Part shown: piece after piece, positions 16,609 to 27,407 of the stretch
How positions within the stretch are numbered: the first letter of the stretch is position 1
Layout of the letters: the number at the start of each line of letters is the position of its first letter
Assembly: GCA_031272075.1 (NCBI GenBank)
Contig: JAISUK010000009.1
Location: forward strand, 1 to 64,000
Source of the DNA: Dysgonamonadaceae bacterium
Lineage (GTDB): Bacteria; Bacteroidota; Bacteroidia; Bacteroidales; Azobacteroidaceae
Reading direction: 5' to 3'
DNA length: 64,000 nt
Notes under the pieces: model-generated
The model's database searches: none
Told to the model about the DNA's origin: nothing
Seen by the model: only the letters and a program-made list of their open reading frames with translations
Position numbers and translations under genes: made by a program

Positions 16609-19605
16609 ATGAGAAAAATCAGATTTGTGATATTGTTACTCTTGTTGAGTTGCGTTTATGCGATACCTGCTGCGGCTCAAAAGATCGAAGTAAAAGGGAC
16701 GGTTACCGATACGGATAATGATCCGCTGATCGGAGTAACCGTAGGAATCAAAGGGACTTCAACCGGCACTGTCACGGATGTAGACGGCTATTTCAAGCTG
16801 GATGTCCCCGATAAGCATGTTGTATTGACATTTTCTTATATCGGTTATAAACCGGTAGAAATCAAATTAGACGGTAAAACGTTTATCTCATTGAAAATGG
16901 AAACATCCGCAGTGGAACTCGAAGACGTTGTCGTGATCGGCTACGGCACAGTGCGGAAAAAAGACTTGACGGGAGCCGTTTCCAGCGTCGGAGAATCGGT
17001 TATAAGCAATAAAGCCGGACGCAGTTTAGGCCAGGCGATGCAGGGACGTATGGCAGGCGTGTATGTGGTTGACAATGGCGGCGCCGATGGTGGCGCCACG
17101 TACCGCATCCGAGGCATCGGCACGGTGAACAACAGCGACCCGCTGATTGTGGTCGACGGCGTGCCTTCGGGCATCTCGCCAAACCCCGAAGACGTGGCTT
17201 CAATCGACGTCTTGAAAGATGCTTCCGCTACCGCCATCTACGGTTCGCAAGGCGCGAACGGCGTCATACTGATCACCACCAAAAAAGGCAACGGTGATGG
17301 AAAAATCAACTTCAAAGCGAGCTACGGAATTGCGCAGGCCGCGAATATTCCGCAGTTCCTGGATGCTTCGGGCTATGCGGCGCTGAGCAACCAGATGCTG
17401 TCGGAAGCAGGGTTGAGCACCAATCCCGAATGGGCGAATCCCGCCAGTCTGGGGAAAGGCACTGACTGGATCAATCTGATGTTCCGCGACGCTCCCTCGC
17501 AAAGCTATACGCTCAGTTATTCGGGAGGCAACGAAAAATCGGACTATTATGTTTCCGGCGGACTTGTCCGTCGCGACAATACTGTCGTTAGTTCCGACTA
17601 CCAGCGAATCACGCTGCAATTCAACGGGAATCATCAAGTGAAGCCGTGGGTAAAATTCGGACATCATGTCTCATTCGCTACCAACCGCTACAGAAGTGGA
17701 AATTACAGCCTGCTGGATGTGTTTCGCTCTTTGCCCACGCAGCGTGTTTACGACGACGAAGGCAATTACGACGGACCTTCCGGCAATGCCGAATGGTATG
17801 GCACCCGTCGCAACCAGTATGCTACGGCAATGCTCGACAAAAACCTCTACGACGGCTATCAACTCGGAGTCACCGCTTTTGCGGAGTTTTCCATCCTCAA
17901 GGGGTTGAAATTCAAGAGCCTCGGCAATGCGAAATTAAACTGGGCGCGGACTTCCAATTTTACGCAGAAATACGCGTATAAACCGACCGAAGTGCCGGAA
18001 AGTTCGATTTACAAAAATGCAGATTATGGTTATTCCTACCTATGGGACAACTATTTCACTTTCGAGAAGACTTTCGGACAAGTGCATTACATCAATGTGA
18101 TGGGCGGATCGAGCCTCGAATGGAGCAATAGCGAATGGTTCAGCGGCACTGCAAAAGACTTCTTGAAAGACGAAGTGCATCAGGTGGACAATGCCAAAAC
18201 CATTGTCGGGTTTGGCGGCAATGTCAGCGACTGGGCGATCGCCTCCTTCATGGCGCGCGTAAACTACACTTACAACGATCGCTACCTGTTTACCGCCACC
18301 ATCCGCGAAGATGGTTCGTCACGTTTCGGACCACGTCATCGCTGGGGAACTTTCCCTTCCTTCGCTGCAGCCTGGCGCCTGAGTGAAGAAGATTTCTACA
18401 ATCGCGAATCCTTCCTCTCGGACATCAAAATCCGCGCAGGATACGGCGTCACCGGTCAACAGAATATCGGAAATTATTCTTTCTCAACCGGCTACGATAC
18501 CGGAGTCTACACTTTCAACGACAATGTGGTCAGTTCTCTGGTGGTATCACGGATGCCCAATCCGAATGTGCATTGGGAAGAAGTGCACCAGACCAACCTC
18601 GGCGCCGACCTCGGTTTTCTGAAAAACCGCCTCAGGCTCACCCTCGATGTCTACGATAAAAATACACAAGACATGCTGGTAGCCATGCAGGTACCGGTGT
18701 CGTCGGGCTACAACGACGAAGCGCCCCCCAGCATCAATGCCGGAAAAGTCAATAACAAAGGCCTGGAAATCAGCGTAAGCGCAGACATTCTGAAGAGCAG
18801 CGACCTGCATTGGACTACCGATTTCAACATCTCGTTCAACAAAAATAAAATCGTTAGTTTGAATGACAGCATCCCTTCGCTCTGGGGGAGTGTGGAAATG
18901 TCGGGCAATACCCGTATCAATGCCGAAGGTCATCCCATCGGCAGTTTCTACGGTCATGTCGCCGACGGACTTTTCCAGACCGCTTCGGAAGTGAACAACT
19001 GGGCGGTACAGGTAGTGGGAACCAACAGCACAAACGGCACCGCGCCGGGCGATTTGCGTTTTCTCGACCTTGACAACAATGGCGTGATCGACGACAACGA
19101 CCGTACTTTCATCGGCAATCCGTTTCCCATTTTTACTTATGCTTTCGGCAATACGCTGACATGGAACAATTTCGACGTTTCATTGTTCCTGCAAGGAATC
19201 TACGGCAATAAAGTCTACAATGCCAACCGCATCTACCTGGAAGCGATGTCGGCGGCGCAAAACCAATATGCTACCGTACTCGACCGTTGGTCGGGCGAAG
19301 GGACTTCCAACGTCATGCCGCGCGCCGTGCTAGGCGACCCGAACAAGAACAACCGCAGTTCGACACGTTTTATCGAAAGTGGATCCTACCTGCGCATCAA
19401 AGACCTGACATTGGGTTATACGCTGCCGAAGAAACTTACAAGGAAAGCGGCGATCGATAACCTGCGGATCTATTTCACCGGCAAAAACTTGCTGACGTTA
19501 ACCAATTATTCGGGCTTTGATCCCGAAATGGGGCTTGGAGGCTTCGACCTCGGCATCAATCCGCCTACGCGGATGTATAACGTTGGCATTGATATCACAT
19601 TTTAA
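16609..19605 (+). CDS. SusC-family TonB-dependent outer membrane transporter
   Basis: CarboxypepD_reg-like N-terminus (KGTVTDTDNDPLIGVTVGIKGTSTGTVTD), plug motifs (VVVIGYGTVRKKDLTGAVSSV; IDVLKDASATAIYGSQGANGVILITTKKG). Confidence 0.97.
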   Translation: MRKIRFVILLLLLSCVYAIPAAAQKIEVKGTVTDTDNDPLIGVTVGIKGTSTGTVTDVDGYFKLDVPDKHVVLTFSYIGYKPVEIKLDGKTFISLKMETSAVELEDVVVIGYGTVRKKDLTGAVSSVGESVISNKAGRSLGQAMQGRMAGVYVVDNGGADGGATYRIRGIGTVNNSDPLIVVDGVPSGISPNPEDVASIDVLKDASATAIYGSQGANGVILITTKKGNGDGKINFKASYGIAQAANIPQFLDASGYAALSNQMLSEAGLSTNPEWANPASLGKGTDWINLMFRDAPSQSYTLSYSGGNEKSDYYVSGGLVRRDNTVVSSDYQRITLQFNGNHQVKPWVKFGHHVSFATNRYRSGNYSLLDVFRSLPTQRVYDDEGNYDGPSGNAEWYGTRRNQYATAMLDKNLYDGYQLGVTAFAEFSILKGLKFKSLGNAKLNWARTSNFTQKYAYKPTEVPESSIYKNADYGYSYLWDNYFTFEKTFGQVHYINVMGGSSLEWSNSEWFSGTAKDFLKDEVHQVDNAKTIVGFGGNVSDWAIASFMARVNYTYNDRYLFTATIREDGSSRFGPRHRWGTFPSFAAAWRLSEEDFYNRESFLSDIKIRAGYGVTGQQNIGNYSFSTGYDTGVYTFNDNVVSSLVVSRMPNPNVHWEEVHQTNLGADLGFLKNRLRLTLDVYDKNTQDMLVAMQVPVSSGYNDEAPPSINAGKVNNKGLEISVSADILKSSDLHWTTDFNISFNKNKIVSLNDSIPSLWGSVEMSGNTRINAEGHPIGSFYGHVADGLFQTASEVNNWAVQVVGTNSTNGTAPGDLRFLDLDNNGVIDDNDRTFIGNPFPIFTYAFGNTLTWNNFDVSLFLQGIYGNKVYNANRIYLEAMSAAQNQYATVLDRWSGEGTSNVMPRAVLGDPNKNNRSSTRFIESGSYLRIKDLTLGYTLPKKLTRKAAIDNLRIYFTGKNLLTLTNYSGFDPEMGLGGFDLGINPPTRMYNVGIDITF

Positions 19606-19617
19606 ATCTACTGTAAT

Positions 19618-21111
19618 ATGAGAAAAATAGTATATTTCATCGTTTCGGCCTTGCTTCTTCTGACAACAGCAACTTCCTGCGAAGACTTCCTGGATAAAAG
19701 GCCACAAGATATGATCGGTTCCGATACGGAACTGAATGAAACCGACGCCGAGGCGTTGATCAATTCCGCTTACCAGCCGCTACAATGGGCAAAACTCTAC
19801 AATATGCGGATGTGGACTACCGACGTGATTGCCAATGACAGCGAGGCGGGAGGCGACATGAGTAGTGCTACCGACGGCATCGAGACCAAAGATTTGGCTT
19901 CGTTTATCGCCACTTCCGCCAATGCCGGTTCGCTGGATTTATGGCGAGGCCCCAATCCGGGCATCCTACGCTGCAATGTCGTGCTGGAAAGGGTTAGCGA
20001 AATGGAAAATATCGACGAGGCGCTCAAAAACCGCATCCTCGGCGAAGCGTATTTCCTTCGCGCGCATTATTATTTTATCATGGTGCGTATCTTCGGAGAT
20101 ATTCCCATGCGTACCGTTCCGGTGGTGGCTGGCGACGAGTTGAAAATCGCCCGCACTCCGAAAGCCGAAGTTTACGAACAATTGATTTCCGACTGCAAAA
20201 AAGCAATTGAGCTGTTGCCTGCAAAAAGCAGCTATTCATCGCTAGACCTGGGACGCGCTTGCAAAGAAGCCGCCATCGCTATGCTGGCCAAAATCTACAT
20301 CACGCTTGGCGAAAAATACGACGAAGTGGTTAGCCTCTGCTCGCAAATCGAATCGATGGGTTACGACCTCAGTTCGATGCGTTATGAAGACAATTTCGGT
20401 GCCGCCCGTGTGAAAAACGGACCGGAATCACTGTTTGAAGTCCAATATACCGGCGATCCGAAATACGACTTCTGGGGAAACGACAATCAATCGTCGTGGC
20501 TGAGCACCTTCCAAGGCCCGCGCAATTCCAACTGGGTTGGCGGCTCCTGGGGCTGGCATCACGTGAAACAGGAATTTGTAGACCAATACGAAGAAGGTGA
20601 TCTGCGCAAGGACGTGACGATCCTCTACAAAGGATGTCCGCAGTTCGACGGCTACGACTACGACCCTTCCTGGTCGTCTACAGGATACAACGTGCGCAAA
20701 TTCCTTGTATCGAAATCCATTTCTCCGGATTACAATACCAATCCCGCGAACTTCGTCGTCTATCGCTTTGCCGACGTGCTACTGATGAAAGCCGAAGCGC
20801 TGAACGAACTCGGACAGGTTACCGAAGCACAAGTGCCGCTCAACAAGGTTCGTGCACGCGCAGGACTCCCTGCCGTAACGACCTCCGACAAAGCCACGAT
20901 GAAGGAAAAGATCATCCACGAACGCCGGATGGAACTGGCTTTCGAAGGACATCGCTGGTTCGACCTCATCCACATCGACAATGGCGATTATGCAGTAAGT
21001 TTTTTCCACTCAATCGGTAAAACCAATGCCACCAAAGAACGTTTGCTCTGGCCGGTTCCGCAGGAAGAAATCGACGACAACCCGTTGATCACGCAAAATC
21101 CGGGTTACTGA
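19618..21111 (+). CDS. SusD/RagB-family lipoprotein
   Basis: Lipobox TATSCEDFLDKRP; FVVYRFADVLLMKAEALNELGQ; ERRMELAFEGHRWFDLIH. Confidence 0.97.
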   Translation: MRKIVYFIVSALLLLTTATSCEDFLDKRPQDMIGSDTELNETDAEALINSAYQPLQWAKLYNMRMWTTDVIANDSEAGGDMSSATDGIETKDLASFIATSANAGSLDLWRGPNPGILRCNVVLERVSEMENIDEALKNRILGEAYFLRAHYYFIMVRIFGDIPMRTVPVVAGDELKIARTPKAEVYEQLISDCKKAIELLPAKSSYSSLDLGRACKEAAIAMLAKIYITLGEKYDEVVSLCSQIESMGYDLSSMRYEDNFGAARVKNGPESLFEVQYTGDPKYDFWGNDNQSSWLSTFQGPRNSNWVGGSWGWHHVKQEFVDQYEEGDLRKDVTILYKGCPQFDGYDYDPSWSSTGYNVRKFLVSKSISPDYNTNPANFVVYRFADVLLMKAEALNELGQVTEAQVPLNKVRARAGLPAVTTSDKATMKEKIIHERRMELAFEGHRWFDLIHIDNGDYAVSFFHSIGKTNATKERLLWPVPQEEIDDNPLITQNPGY

Positions 21112-21159
21112 TTGCAACTGAGAATAGAGAGTTAAATATTCATTATTAGTAAAATAGAT

Positions 21160-22641
21160 ATGCAAAAATATATTGGTTATTTTTTAGCTGTTGTGGCGGG
21201 GATATGCTTTTCTACTGCCTGCAACAACGATGAGATTGAATATAATAAAGGAGAAGAAGCGCTCGCGTTTTCGGTCGATAACACCAATATCACCCTCGAC
21301 GCGCATTTCCCAAATCAAGACGCCTTGACTTTCCAATGGACTTCAGGCACCAACGGCGGCACCAATTCCGCAATCAGCTACATGTTGCAAATCGACAGGC
21401 AGGGCAATGGCTTCAACAACGGCGTATCGCTCGATTTGGGAAGACGTGTTTACAGTCATAAATATACCCATTCGCAACTCAACAACCTGTTGCTGGATGA
21501 GTTTGGAGTCACTCCCGGCAGTTCCATCAATCTGGAAACCCGCATCATTGCATTTGTCGCAAACGAAAACGCCAGCGACCAGGCTTCCGAAGCATTGACG
21601 ATCACTGCGCGATCCTATAAACCGGTATCTTCTACATTGTATTTGATAGGCGACGCTACGCCCGGCGGATGGAGCCTCGACAATGCCACCCAACTCAATC
21701 CGGTGAGCAACAGTCCGGGATCATTCGTAATTTCCGTTGATTTACGCCCGGGCAATTTCAAATTCGTGACTACCCGAAACGACTTTTTGCCGTCGTACAA
21801 CCGAGATGCCACTGCGGCCGAACCGAAACTCATTTACCGCGACGGTGACAACCAGCCCGATGAACAGTTCGGCATCGAGAAAGCAGGACGTTACCGCATT
21901 GCAGTGAATCTGCTCGACTTGACAATCAACATTGAAGAACAAACAGTCGTAGGACCCAAATACAGCAAAATGTACCTCGTCGGCGACTTCACCGGTTGGG
22001 GATTCTGGGAAATGCGGCAAGACGCTTTCAACCCGTTCATCTTCCGCTACGGCGCTGTACTCAACGGCGGCGGCGACCGCGATTTCAAATTCGGTACCGC
22101 TTCGGGCAGTTGGGACAATATGCTTCATCCGACCATCCCAAATGCGCCGATCACGCATACCAACGCCATGTTTGACGACAGCGGCGATTACAAATGGGTG
22201 CTATCGACTGCTCAGAACAATAAGCCCTACAAAATTGCCATCGACATCACCGAAGGCGCCGAACGGATGTATATGACCGAATATACGCCTTACACCACTT
22301 TGTATGTCATCGGCGATGCTTCGCCCATCGGCTGGAGTCTGAACGACCGCGAGCAAACCCGCATGACGAAGGGAGCGGACGATTTCACCTATACTTGGAC
22401 GGGCACGCTCAAAACCGGCGAAATCAAGTTCAAATGCGCTGACGACAGCAGTTGGGACAACGACGAAAATCATCCCTGGTACATGGCGCCGGAAGAAAAC
22501 CTGCCGGTAGTTCCCAATACCGACATGGTTTTGACACCGAGTTTCCGCGCCGCAGGCGACCGCAAATGGATCGTCCAGGAAGCAGGTACTTATACGATTA
22601 CAATCAACCAGCTTACGGAAACCATTAAATTTGCCAAATGA
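21160..22641 (+). CDS. SusE/SusF-like outer membrane lipoprotein
   Basis: Lipobox FSTACNN, repeated LYLIGDATPGGWSLDNA / MYLVGDFTGWGFWEM / LYVIGDASPIGWSLNDR starch-binding-like modules; follows SusCD. Confidence 0.9.
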   Translation: MQKYIGYFLAVVAGICFSTACNNDEIEYNKGEEALAFSVDNTNITLDAHFPNQDALTFQWTSGTNGGTNSAISYMLQIDRQGNGFNNGVSLDLGRRVYSHKYTHSQLNNLLLDEFGVTPGSSINLETRIIAFVANENASDQASEALTITARSYKPVSSTLYLIGDATPGGWSLDNATQLNPVSNSPGSFVISVDLRPGNFKFVTTRNDFLPSYNRDATAAEPKLIYRDGDNQPDEQFGIEKAGRYRIAVNLLDLTINIEEQTVVGPKYSKMYLVGDFTGWGFWEMRQDAFNPFIFRYGAVLNGGGDRDFKFGTASGSWDNMLHPTIPNAPITHTNAMFDDSGDYKWVLSTAQNNKPYKIAIDITEGAERMYMTEYTPYTTLYVIGDASPIGWSLNDREQTRMTKGADDFTYTWTGTLKTGEIKFKCADDSSWDNDENHPWYMAPEENLPVVPNTDMVLTPSFRAAGDRKWIVQEAGTYTITINQLTETIKFAK

Positions 22642-24386
22642 TGAGATTGACCGGAATCATCGCATTGTGCTGCCTGTCGACAGCGTTGTTCTTCTCCTGC
22701 AAAGACGACGACGACGATAACGAAAAAAAAGTGGACAAGATCATTGTCTCCATCGAATTGGCTACCGACAAGGCGCGTTATGCACCCGGCGATGAAGTGG
22801 TGTTTACCCTCGAACAGACACCTCCCGTCGGCAGTATTGCGAGATATCTTTATCTGGGAACCATCGTTGCTGAAGAGCCTGTCGCCGGAAAATCCTGGCG
22901 ATGGACTCCTCCGGCAACGGATTTTCGCGGATACCTGGTCGAAGTATCCGCCGTCGCCGACGGCGAAGAAAAAACCTTCGCTTCCACAGCCGTGGATGTT
23001 TCAAGCGACTGGACAAAATTCCCGCGATACGGGTTCCTGTCGACCTACAATGCCATGCCTGCTTCAGAGATCGAATCGGTGATCGAAAACCTCAACAGAC
23101 ATCACATCAACGGTTTGCAGTTCTACGACTGGCTGCTCGACCATCACAAGCCGCTTCCCGGAACTGTCGCTGCGCCGCTCAGTTCGTGGACGGATCTGAT
23201 CGGCCGACAGAATACCAAACAAACTTCCGACGCCTACCTCGTTGCCGCAAAAAACCGAAATATGGCGCGAATGTGGTACGACCTGTGCTACGGCGCTTTG
23301 AATAATGCCGCCGCCGATGGCGTGGAAGAAAGCTGGTATCTATTCAAAAACACCACCCATACTTCCAAAGACTCGCACGCATTGAGCGCACCGTTCAGAA
23401 GCAGCATCTACCTGGTGGATCCGGCTAACGACGATTGGCTCAACTATTTCTCACGTCAGGTAAGCGATGTCTATGCCGTTTATGACTTCGACGGATTTCA
23501 TATCGATCAACTGGGCAATCGAGGCACTTTGTATGACTACAGCGGCAAACAAGTGAACCTGCCCGAAGGCTTTGCGAAGTTTATCCGACGCATGCACACG
23601 GATTTCCCTGAGAAAAAACATGCTTTCAATGCCGTATCGGGTTACGGACAAGAAGCCATCGCCAATGCAGGCATCAGTTTTATTTACAGCGAAATATGGA
23701 ATGATACCCCCAACTATGCCGACTTGAAAACGATTGTCGACAGATATAAAGGCTACAACAGCAGTCAGAATATCGTGCTTGCGGCTTACATGAATTACAA
23801 TAAAAGTAGCGCAAAAGGCACTTTCAACACACCGGGTGTAGTCATGACCGACGCGCTGATATTCGCGCTGGGAGCATCGCACATTGAACTCGGCGAACAT
23901 ATCCTCGGCAACGAATATTTCCCGAATGACAATCTTCAGCCGGACAAATCGCTGTCTGCGGCGTTGATACGCTACTATGACTTTCTGGTGGCCTATCAGA
24001 ACCTGCTGCGCGACGGAGGCGAATTTAACTCCTTGCCGGTAAGCTCCGGAAACATCGGTACGCCCGTAGTTTCATGGCCTCCGGAAATCGGAAAAATAAC
24101 CGCTCTGACGAAAAAGGCAGGCAACTCGCAGGTGATTCATCTTTTTAACTTCCTGAATGCCGCACATCTGAAGTGGTGTGATACGGACGGAACGCAACCG
24201 GAGCCGCGTCTACAAAAAGCGTTGAGTGTGCAAATCGTCACTTCCACACCGGTCAAAAAAGTATGGGCGGCAACCCCCGACAGCGAAGGGAAGATGTACG
24301 AAGAATTGACTTTTTCTCAGTCGGCCAACACCCTGACAGTCACTGTCCCGGCGTTGAAATATTGGACAATGCTGGTTTTGGAATGA
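22638..24386 (+). CDS. GH66 dextranase/cycloisomaltooligosaccharide glucanotransferase-like
   Basis: FPRYGFLSTYNAMPASEIESVIENLNRHHINGLQFYDWLLDHHKPL, DFDGFHIDQLGNRG, SFIYSEIWND; 4-bp overlap with SusE/F gene. Confidence 0.9.
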   Translation: MMRLTGIIALCCLSTALFFSCKDDDDDNEKKVDKIIVSIELATDKARYAPGDEVVFTLEQTPPVGSIARYLYLGTIVAEEPVAGKSWRWTPPATDFRGYLVEVSAVADGEEKTFASTAVDVSSDWTKFPRYGFLSTYNAMPASEIESVIENLNRHHINGLQFYDWLLDHHKPLPGTVAAPLSSWTDLIGRQNTKQTSDAYLVAAKNRNMARMWYDLCYGALNNAAADGVEESWYLFKNTTHTSKDSHALSAPFRSSIYLVDPANDDWLNYFSRQVSDVYAVYDFDGFHIDQLGNRGTLYDYSGKQVNLPEGFAKFIRRMHTDFPEKKHAFNAVSGYGQEAIANAGISFIYSEIWNDTPNYADLKTIVDRYKGYNSSQNIVLAAYMNYNKSSAKGTFNTPGVVMTDALIFALGASHIELGEHILGNEYFPNDNLQPDKSLSAALIRYYDFLVAYQNLLRDGGEFNSLPVSSGNIGTPVVSWPPEIGKITALTKKAGNSQVIHLFNFLNAAHLKWCDTDGTQPEPRLQKALSVQIVTSTPVKKVWAATPDSEGKMYEELTFSQSANTLTVTVPALKYWTMLVLE

Positions 24387-24442
24387 ATGGCCGCTACACA
24401 CAACTCCGCATCCCAACATAAATAAAAATAATATATTGACTT

Positions 24443-26926
24443 ATGAAACGACTAAATATATTGCTGTCCACACTACTGTTATGCGTGTCGGCAGGCTTGT
24501 ACTCAAACGAATGTGTCTCGTTTTCGCAGAAAGACAACAGTGTGATTTTCAATAACAATGACGGCTCGAAGTTGGCATTGACCTTTTGTAGCCCGTCGAT
24601 GATGAAAGTCTGGTTCTCGCCGGACGGGACATTTTCGCGAAACAATGAATCTTTCGCGGTTGTCAATGAACTATTGCAATCATTCGCCGTCAATGTCAAC
24701 GAACAACCTTCCTGTTACGAGATTTTCACCGGCGAACTGCGCGTCAGGGTGAACAAAAATCCACTTCAACTGCAATGCTTTGACAAATGGCAAAAGCTCG
24801 TCTTCAGCGATTTTGAGGACAAAGGCCATGTTGCAGATGCCAAAGCGGTCAAGGCGTACAAACTGCTGCGAAAAGACGAGGCATTTTTTGGCTTGGGAGA
24901 GAAAACCGGCAGCCTGAACCGGCGCGGCAAAGAATACAAAATGTGGAATAGCGATCGCCCCTGCTACAGTGTGACGGAAGACCCGCTGTATAAGAGCATT
25001 CCCTTTTTCCTCAGCAGCTACCGCTATGGCATTTTTTTGGACAACACCTATAAAACTGTATTCAAATTTGGCTCGGAATCAGATAATTACTACTCGTTTG
25101 AAGCGCCCGACGGGGCGTTTGTCTATTATTTTATTTTCGGGAAAGACTACAAAGAAATCCTGCAACAATACATCCGATTGACCGGACAGCCGGTGATGCC
25201 TCCGAAATGGGCATTGGGATTTGCCCAGTGCCGGGGGCTCTACACCAAAGAAAAACAGGCGCTGGAGATCGCAGCAGAGTTTCGGAAACGCCGGATCCCC
25301 TGCGACATCATTTACCAGGACATCGGCTGGGTGGAAGGACTTCAGTCGTTCGACTGGCGTCAAAATAATTATACGAATCCGAAAGCCATGACGGACTCGC
25401 TCGGCAAACAAGGGTTCAAAATGATTATCTCGCAAGACCCGGTAGTCTCCCAATCCACCGAAGCACAATGGAAAGAAGCCGACAAAGCGGGATATTTTGT
25501 GAAAGACAGTCGCACCGGCAAGTCGTACGACATGCCGTGGCCATGGGGCGGCAATTGCGGTGTGGTGGATTTTACGCTGCCTGAAGTGGCCGACTGGTGG
25601 GGTGCACTGCAACAAAAGCCGTTGGACGACGGGGTGCGCGGGTTCTGGACAGACATGGGCGAACCGGCCTGGAGCAACGAAGAAGACGCCGACCGACTGA
25701 ATATGCAACACCACCTCGGCTCGCATGCGGAAATCCACAATGTTTACGGATTGACATGGGATCAAATCGTTACCGAACAGTTTGAGAAACGGAATCCCAA
25801 CCGACGGCTTTTCCAAATGACCCGCGCGGCATTTGCAGGACTGCAACGCTATACTTTCGCATGGACAGGCGACAGCGGCAACGGCAACGATGTGCTTTCC
25901 GGTTGGGAACAGCTGGAAAACCAGGTCGTAATCGGCATCTCGGCGGGACTGGGCGGAATCCCTTTCTTCACTACGGACATCTCCGGCTATTGCGGCGACA
26001 TCACAGACTACCCTGCCACCGCGGAACTCTACACCCGCTGGATGCAGTTCGGCGTGTTTAATCCCCTCAGCCGTGCACACCACGAAGGCAATAATGCTGT
26101 AGAACCCTGGATGTTCGGCAGCGAAACGGAAAGAATTTGCAAAACAGCCATCGAATTGAAATACACATTGTTCCCCTACCTTTATTCGTATGCCCGCAAA
26201 GCTTACGACACCGGTTTGCCGATTCTTAGAGGCTTGTTTTTAGAATATCCGAATGACGGACAGGCGGTGAAAACAGAAAACCAGTTTCTTTTCGGAAGGG
26301 AACTGCTGGTGGCGCCGGTACTGAAAAAAGGCGAACGGGTGAAATCAGTCTACCTGCCGGAAGGAGAATGGATTGATTTCAATGATCAACTGACCACATA
26401 TCACGGAGGGCAAACGATTGCTTACCAAGCGCCGCTAGACGTCATCCCGATTTTCGTAAAAAAGGGATCGGTCATCCCTCAAATGCCTGTCATGCAATAT
26501 ATTCACGAAAAGAAAGACTACCCGTTGATTATAGCGATCTTCCCTGCCGCCGAAGGAGAGAAAGCCGAGTTTGAAATTTACGAAGACGATGGAGAAAGTC
26601 TCGATTATAAAAATGGACAGTGCGCGAAAACCGCCATTTCGTGCCTGACGGAGCCGTCGACATATACCACCGTTGTCCGCGTGGACGATCATCTTTACAA
26701 ACCATCTGATCATCGGAACTTCATCCTGGAATATCATCTCGATTCCTGTCCTAAAAAGGTATTAGTCAACCACAAAGCGGTAAAGAAAGTCAATAACGCC
26801 ACCCTGACCCAAATCCGAGAATCGAACTTCCAATCTACCGTCTGGTCTTGGGACGCGCATCAGCGTATCTGCCGGGTGAAAATTCCAGATACCAGAACGG
26901 GACTGGAGGTGAAGATGGAAATATGA
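24443..26926 (+). CDS. GH31 alpha-glucosidase
   Basis: GFWTDMGEPAW nucleophile region, RYTFAWTGDSGNGNDVL, FFTTDISGYCGDI, FNPLSRAHHEGNNAVEPW. Confidence 0.95.
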   Translation: MKRLNILLSTLLLCVSAGLYSNECVSFSQKDNSVIFNNNDGSKLALTFCSPSMMKVWFSPDGTFSRNNESFAVVNELLQSFAVNVNEQPSCYEIFTGELRVRVNKNPLQLQCFDKWQKLVFSDFEDKGHVADAKAVKAYKLLRKDEAFFGLGEKTGSLNRRGKEYKMWNSDRPCYSVTEDPLYKSIPFFLSSYRYGIFLDNTYKTVFKFGSESDNYYSFEAPDGAFVYYFIFGKDYKEILQQYIRLTGQPVMPPKWALGFAQCRGLYTKEKQALEIAAEFRKRRIPCDIIYQDIGWVEGLQSFDWRQNNYTNPKAMTDSLGKQGFKMIISQDPVVSQSTEAQWKEADKAGYFVKDSRTGKSYDMPWPWGGNCGVVDFTLPEVADWWGALQQKPLDDGVRGFWTDMGEPAWSNEEDADRLNMQHHLGSHAEIHNVYGLTWDQIVTEQFEKRNPNRRLFQMTRAAFAGLQRYTFAWTGDSGNGNDVLSGWEQLENQVVIGISAGLGGIPFFTTDISGYCGDITDYPATAELYTRWMQFGVFNPLSRAHHEGNNAVEPWMFGSETERICKTAIELKYTLFPYLYSYARKAYDTGLPILRGLFLEYPNDGQAVKTENQFLFGRELLVAPVLKKGERVKSVYLPEGEWIDFNDQLTTYHGGQTIAYQAPLDVIPIFVKKGSVIPQMPVMQYIHEKKDYPLIIAIFPAAEGEKAEFEIYEDDGESLDYKNGQCAKTAISCLTEPSTYTTVVRVDDHLYKPSDHRNFILEYHLDSCPKKVLVNHKAVKKVNNATLTQIRESNFQSTVWSWDAHQRICRVKIPDTRTGLEVKMEI

Positions 26927-26930
26927 AAGA

Positions 26931-26944
26931 CGGTGCATGCACCG
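26931..26944. repeat. Palindrome core CGGTGCATGCACCG (same core as 2126-2149)
   Basis: Shares the 15-nt GACGGTGCATGCACC core; directly after the GH31 stop. Confidence 0.75.
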
Positions 26945-27081
26945 CCAGTGACGCCGACACCATCGAAGTGCTCCAGGCGTTCTTCGTCAGACCCATCGGC
27001 GTGGCCGGCACCGAAGTGGAGATCCTCTTCACCAAAGACATGTCGATCACGCGCAGCGGGGCTGTGATGCAGTTGAGGTAG
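26945..27081 (+). pseudogene. Orphan GC-rich coding-like tail, no start codon of its own
   Basis: In-frame SDADTIEVLQAFFVRPIGVAGTEVEILFTKDMSITRSGAVMQLR* with strong G/C third-position bias; follows palindrome. Confidence 0.4.
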
Positions 27082-27160
27082 TAGCTAGTGGTTAGTAGCT
27101 AGTGGTTAGTGATTAGGAATCGTTGACTTCTAACTAACCACTAACCACTAATCACTAATT
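27081..27160. repeat. Degenerate TTAGTGG/TAGCTAG heptad-like array with inverted copy (hairpin)
   Basis: TTAGTGATTAG 27106-27116 complementary to CTAATCACTAA 27148-27158; further TTAGTGG/CCACTAA units. Confidence 0.75.
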
Positions 27161-27226
27161 TTCGTCCTGTAAAACAGGGGTTTTGTTTATAAAGAAGCGA
27201 ATAACGAAAATAAAATGCCAATATTA

Positions 27227-27259
27227 TTTGGAAATAAATATTTTTCTTTGCTATATTTG
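27227..27259 (+). promoter_or_regulatory. Putative sigma-ABfr promoter TTTG-N21-TATATTTG
   Basis: TTTG 27227-27230, TATATTTG 27252-27259; implies ~140-nt 5' leader to ATG 27408. Confidence 0.6.
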
Positions 27260-27407
27260 TAGTCAAAATAAATTGTTTCACTCTTAAAATTGAATTGCCT
27301 ATAGCAACATCATTACTCTTAAACCCTCGTTTTCGATAAGCAAACGCAGAGGCGGCACGTATGTGAAGCCCTGTCGGGTGCGGGAAGCGACTTAAAATAA
27401 AATAGTA

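Noticed and set aside
27081-27160. Possible CRISPR-like array
   Set aside because: Units are contiguous 7-mers without unique spacers and no cas genes are present; it is a simple degenerate tandem/inverted repeat.
27301-27407. Possible structured RNA or riboswitch in the long leader of the ECF sigma gene
   Set aside because: GC-rich stretch with only short, unconvincing pairings; no recognisable riboswitch consensus.
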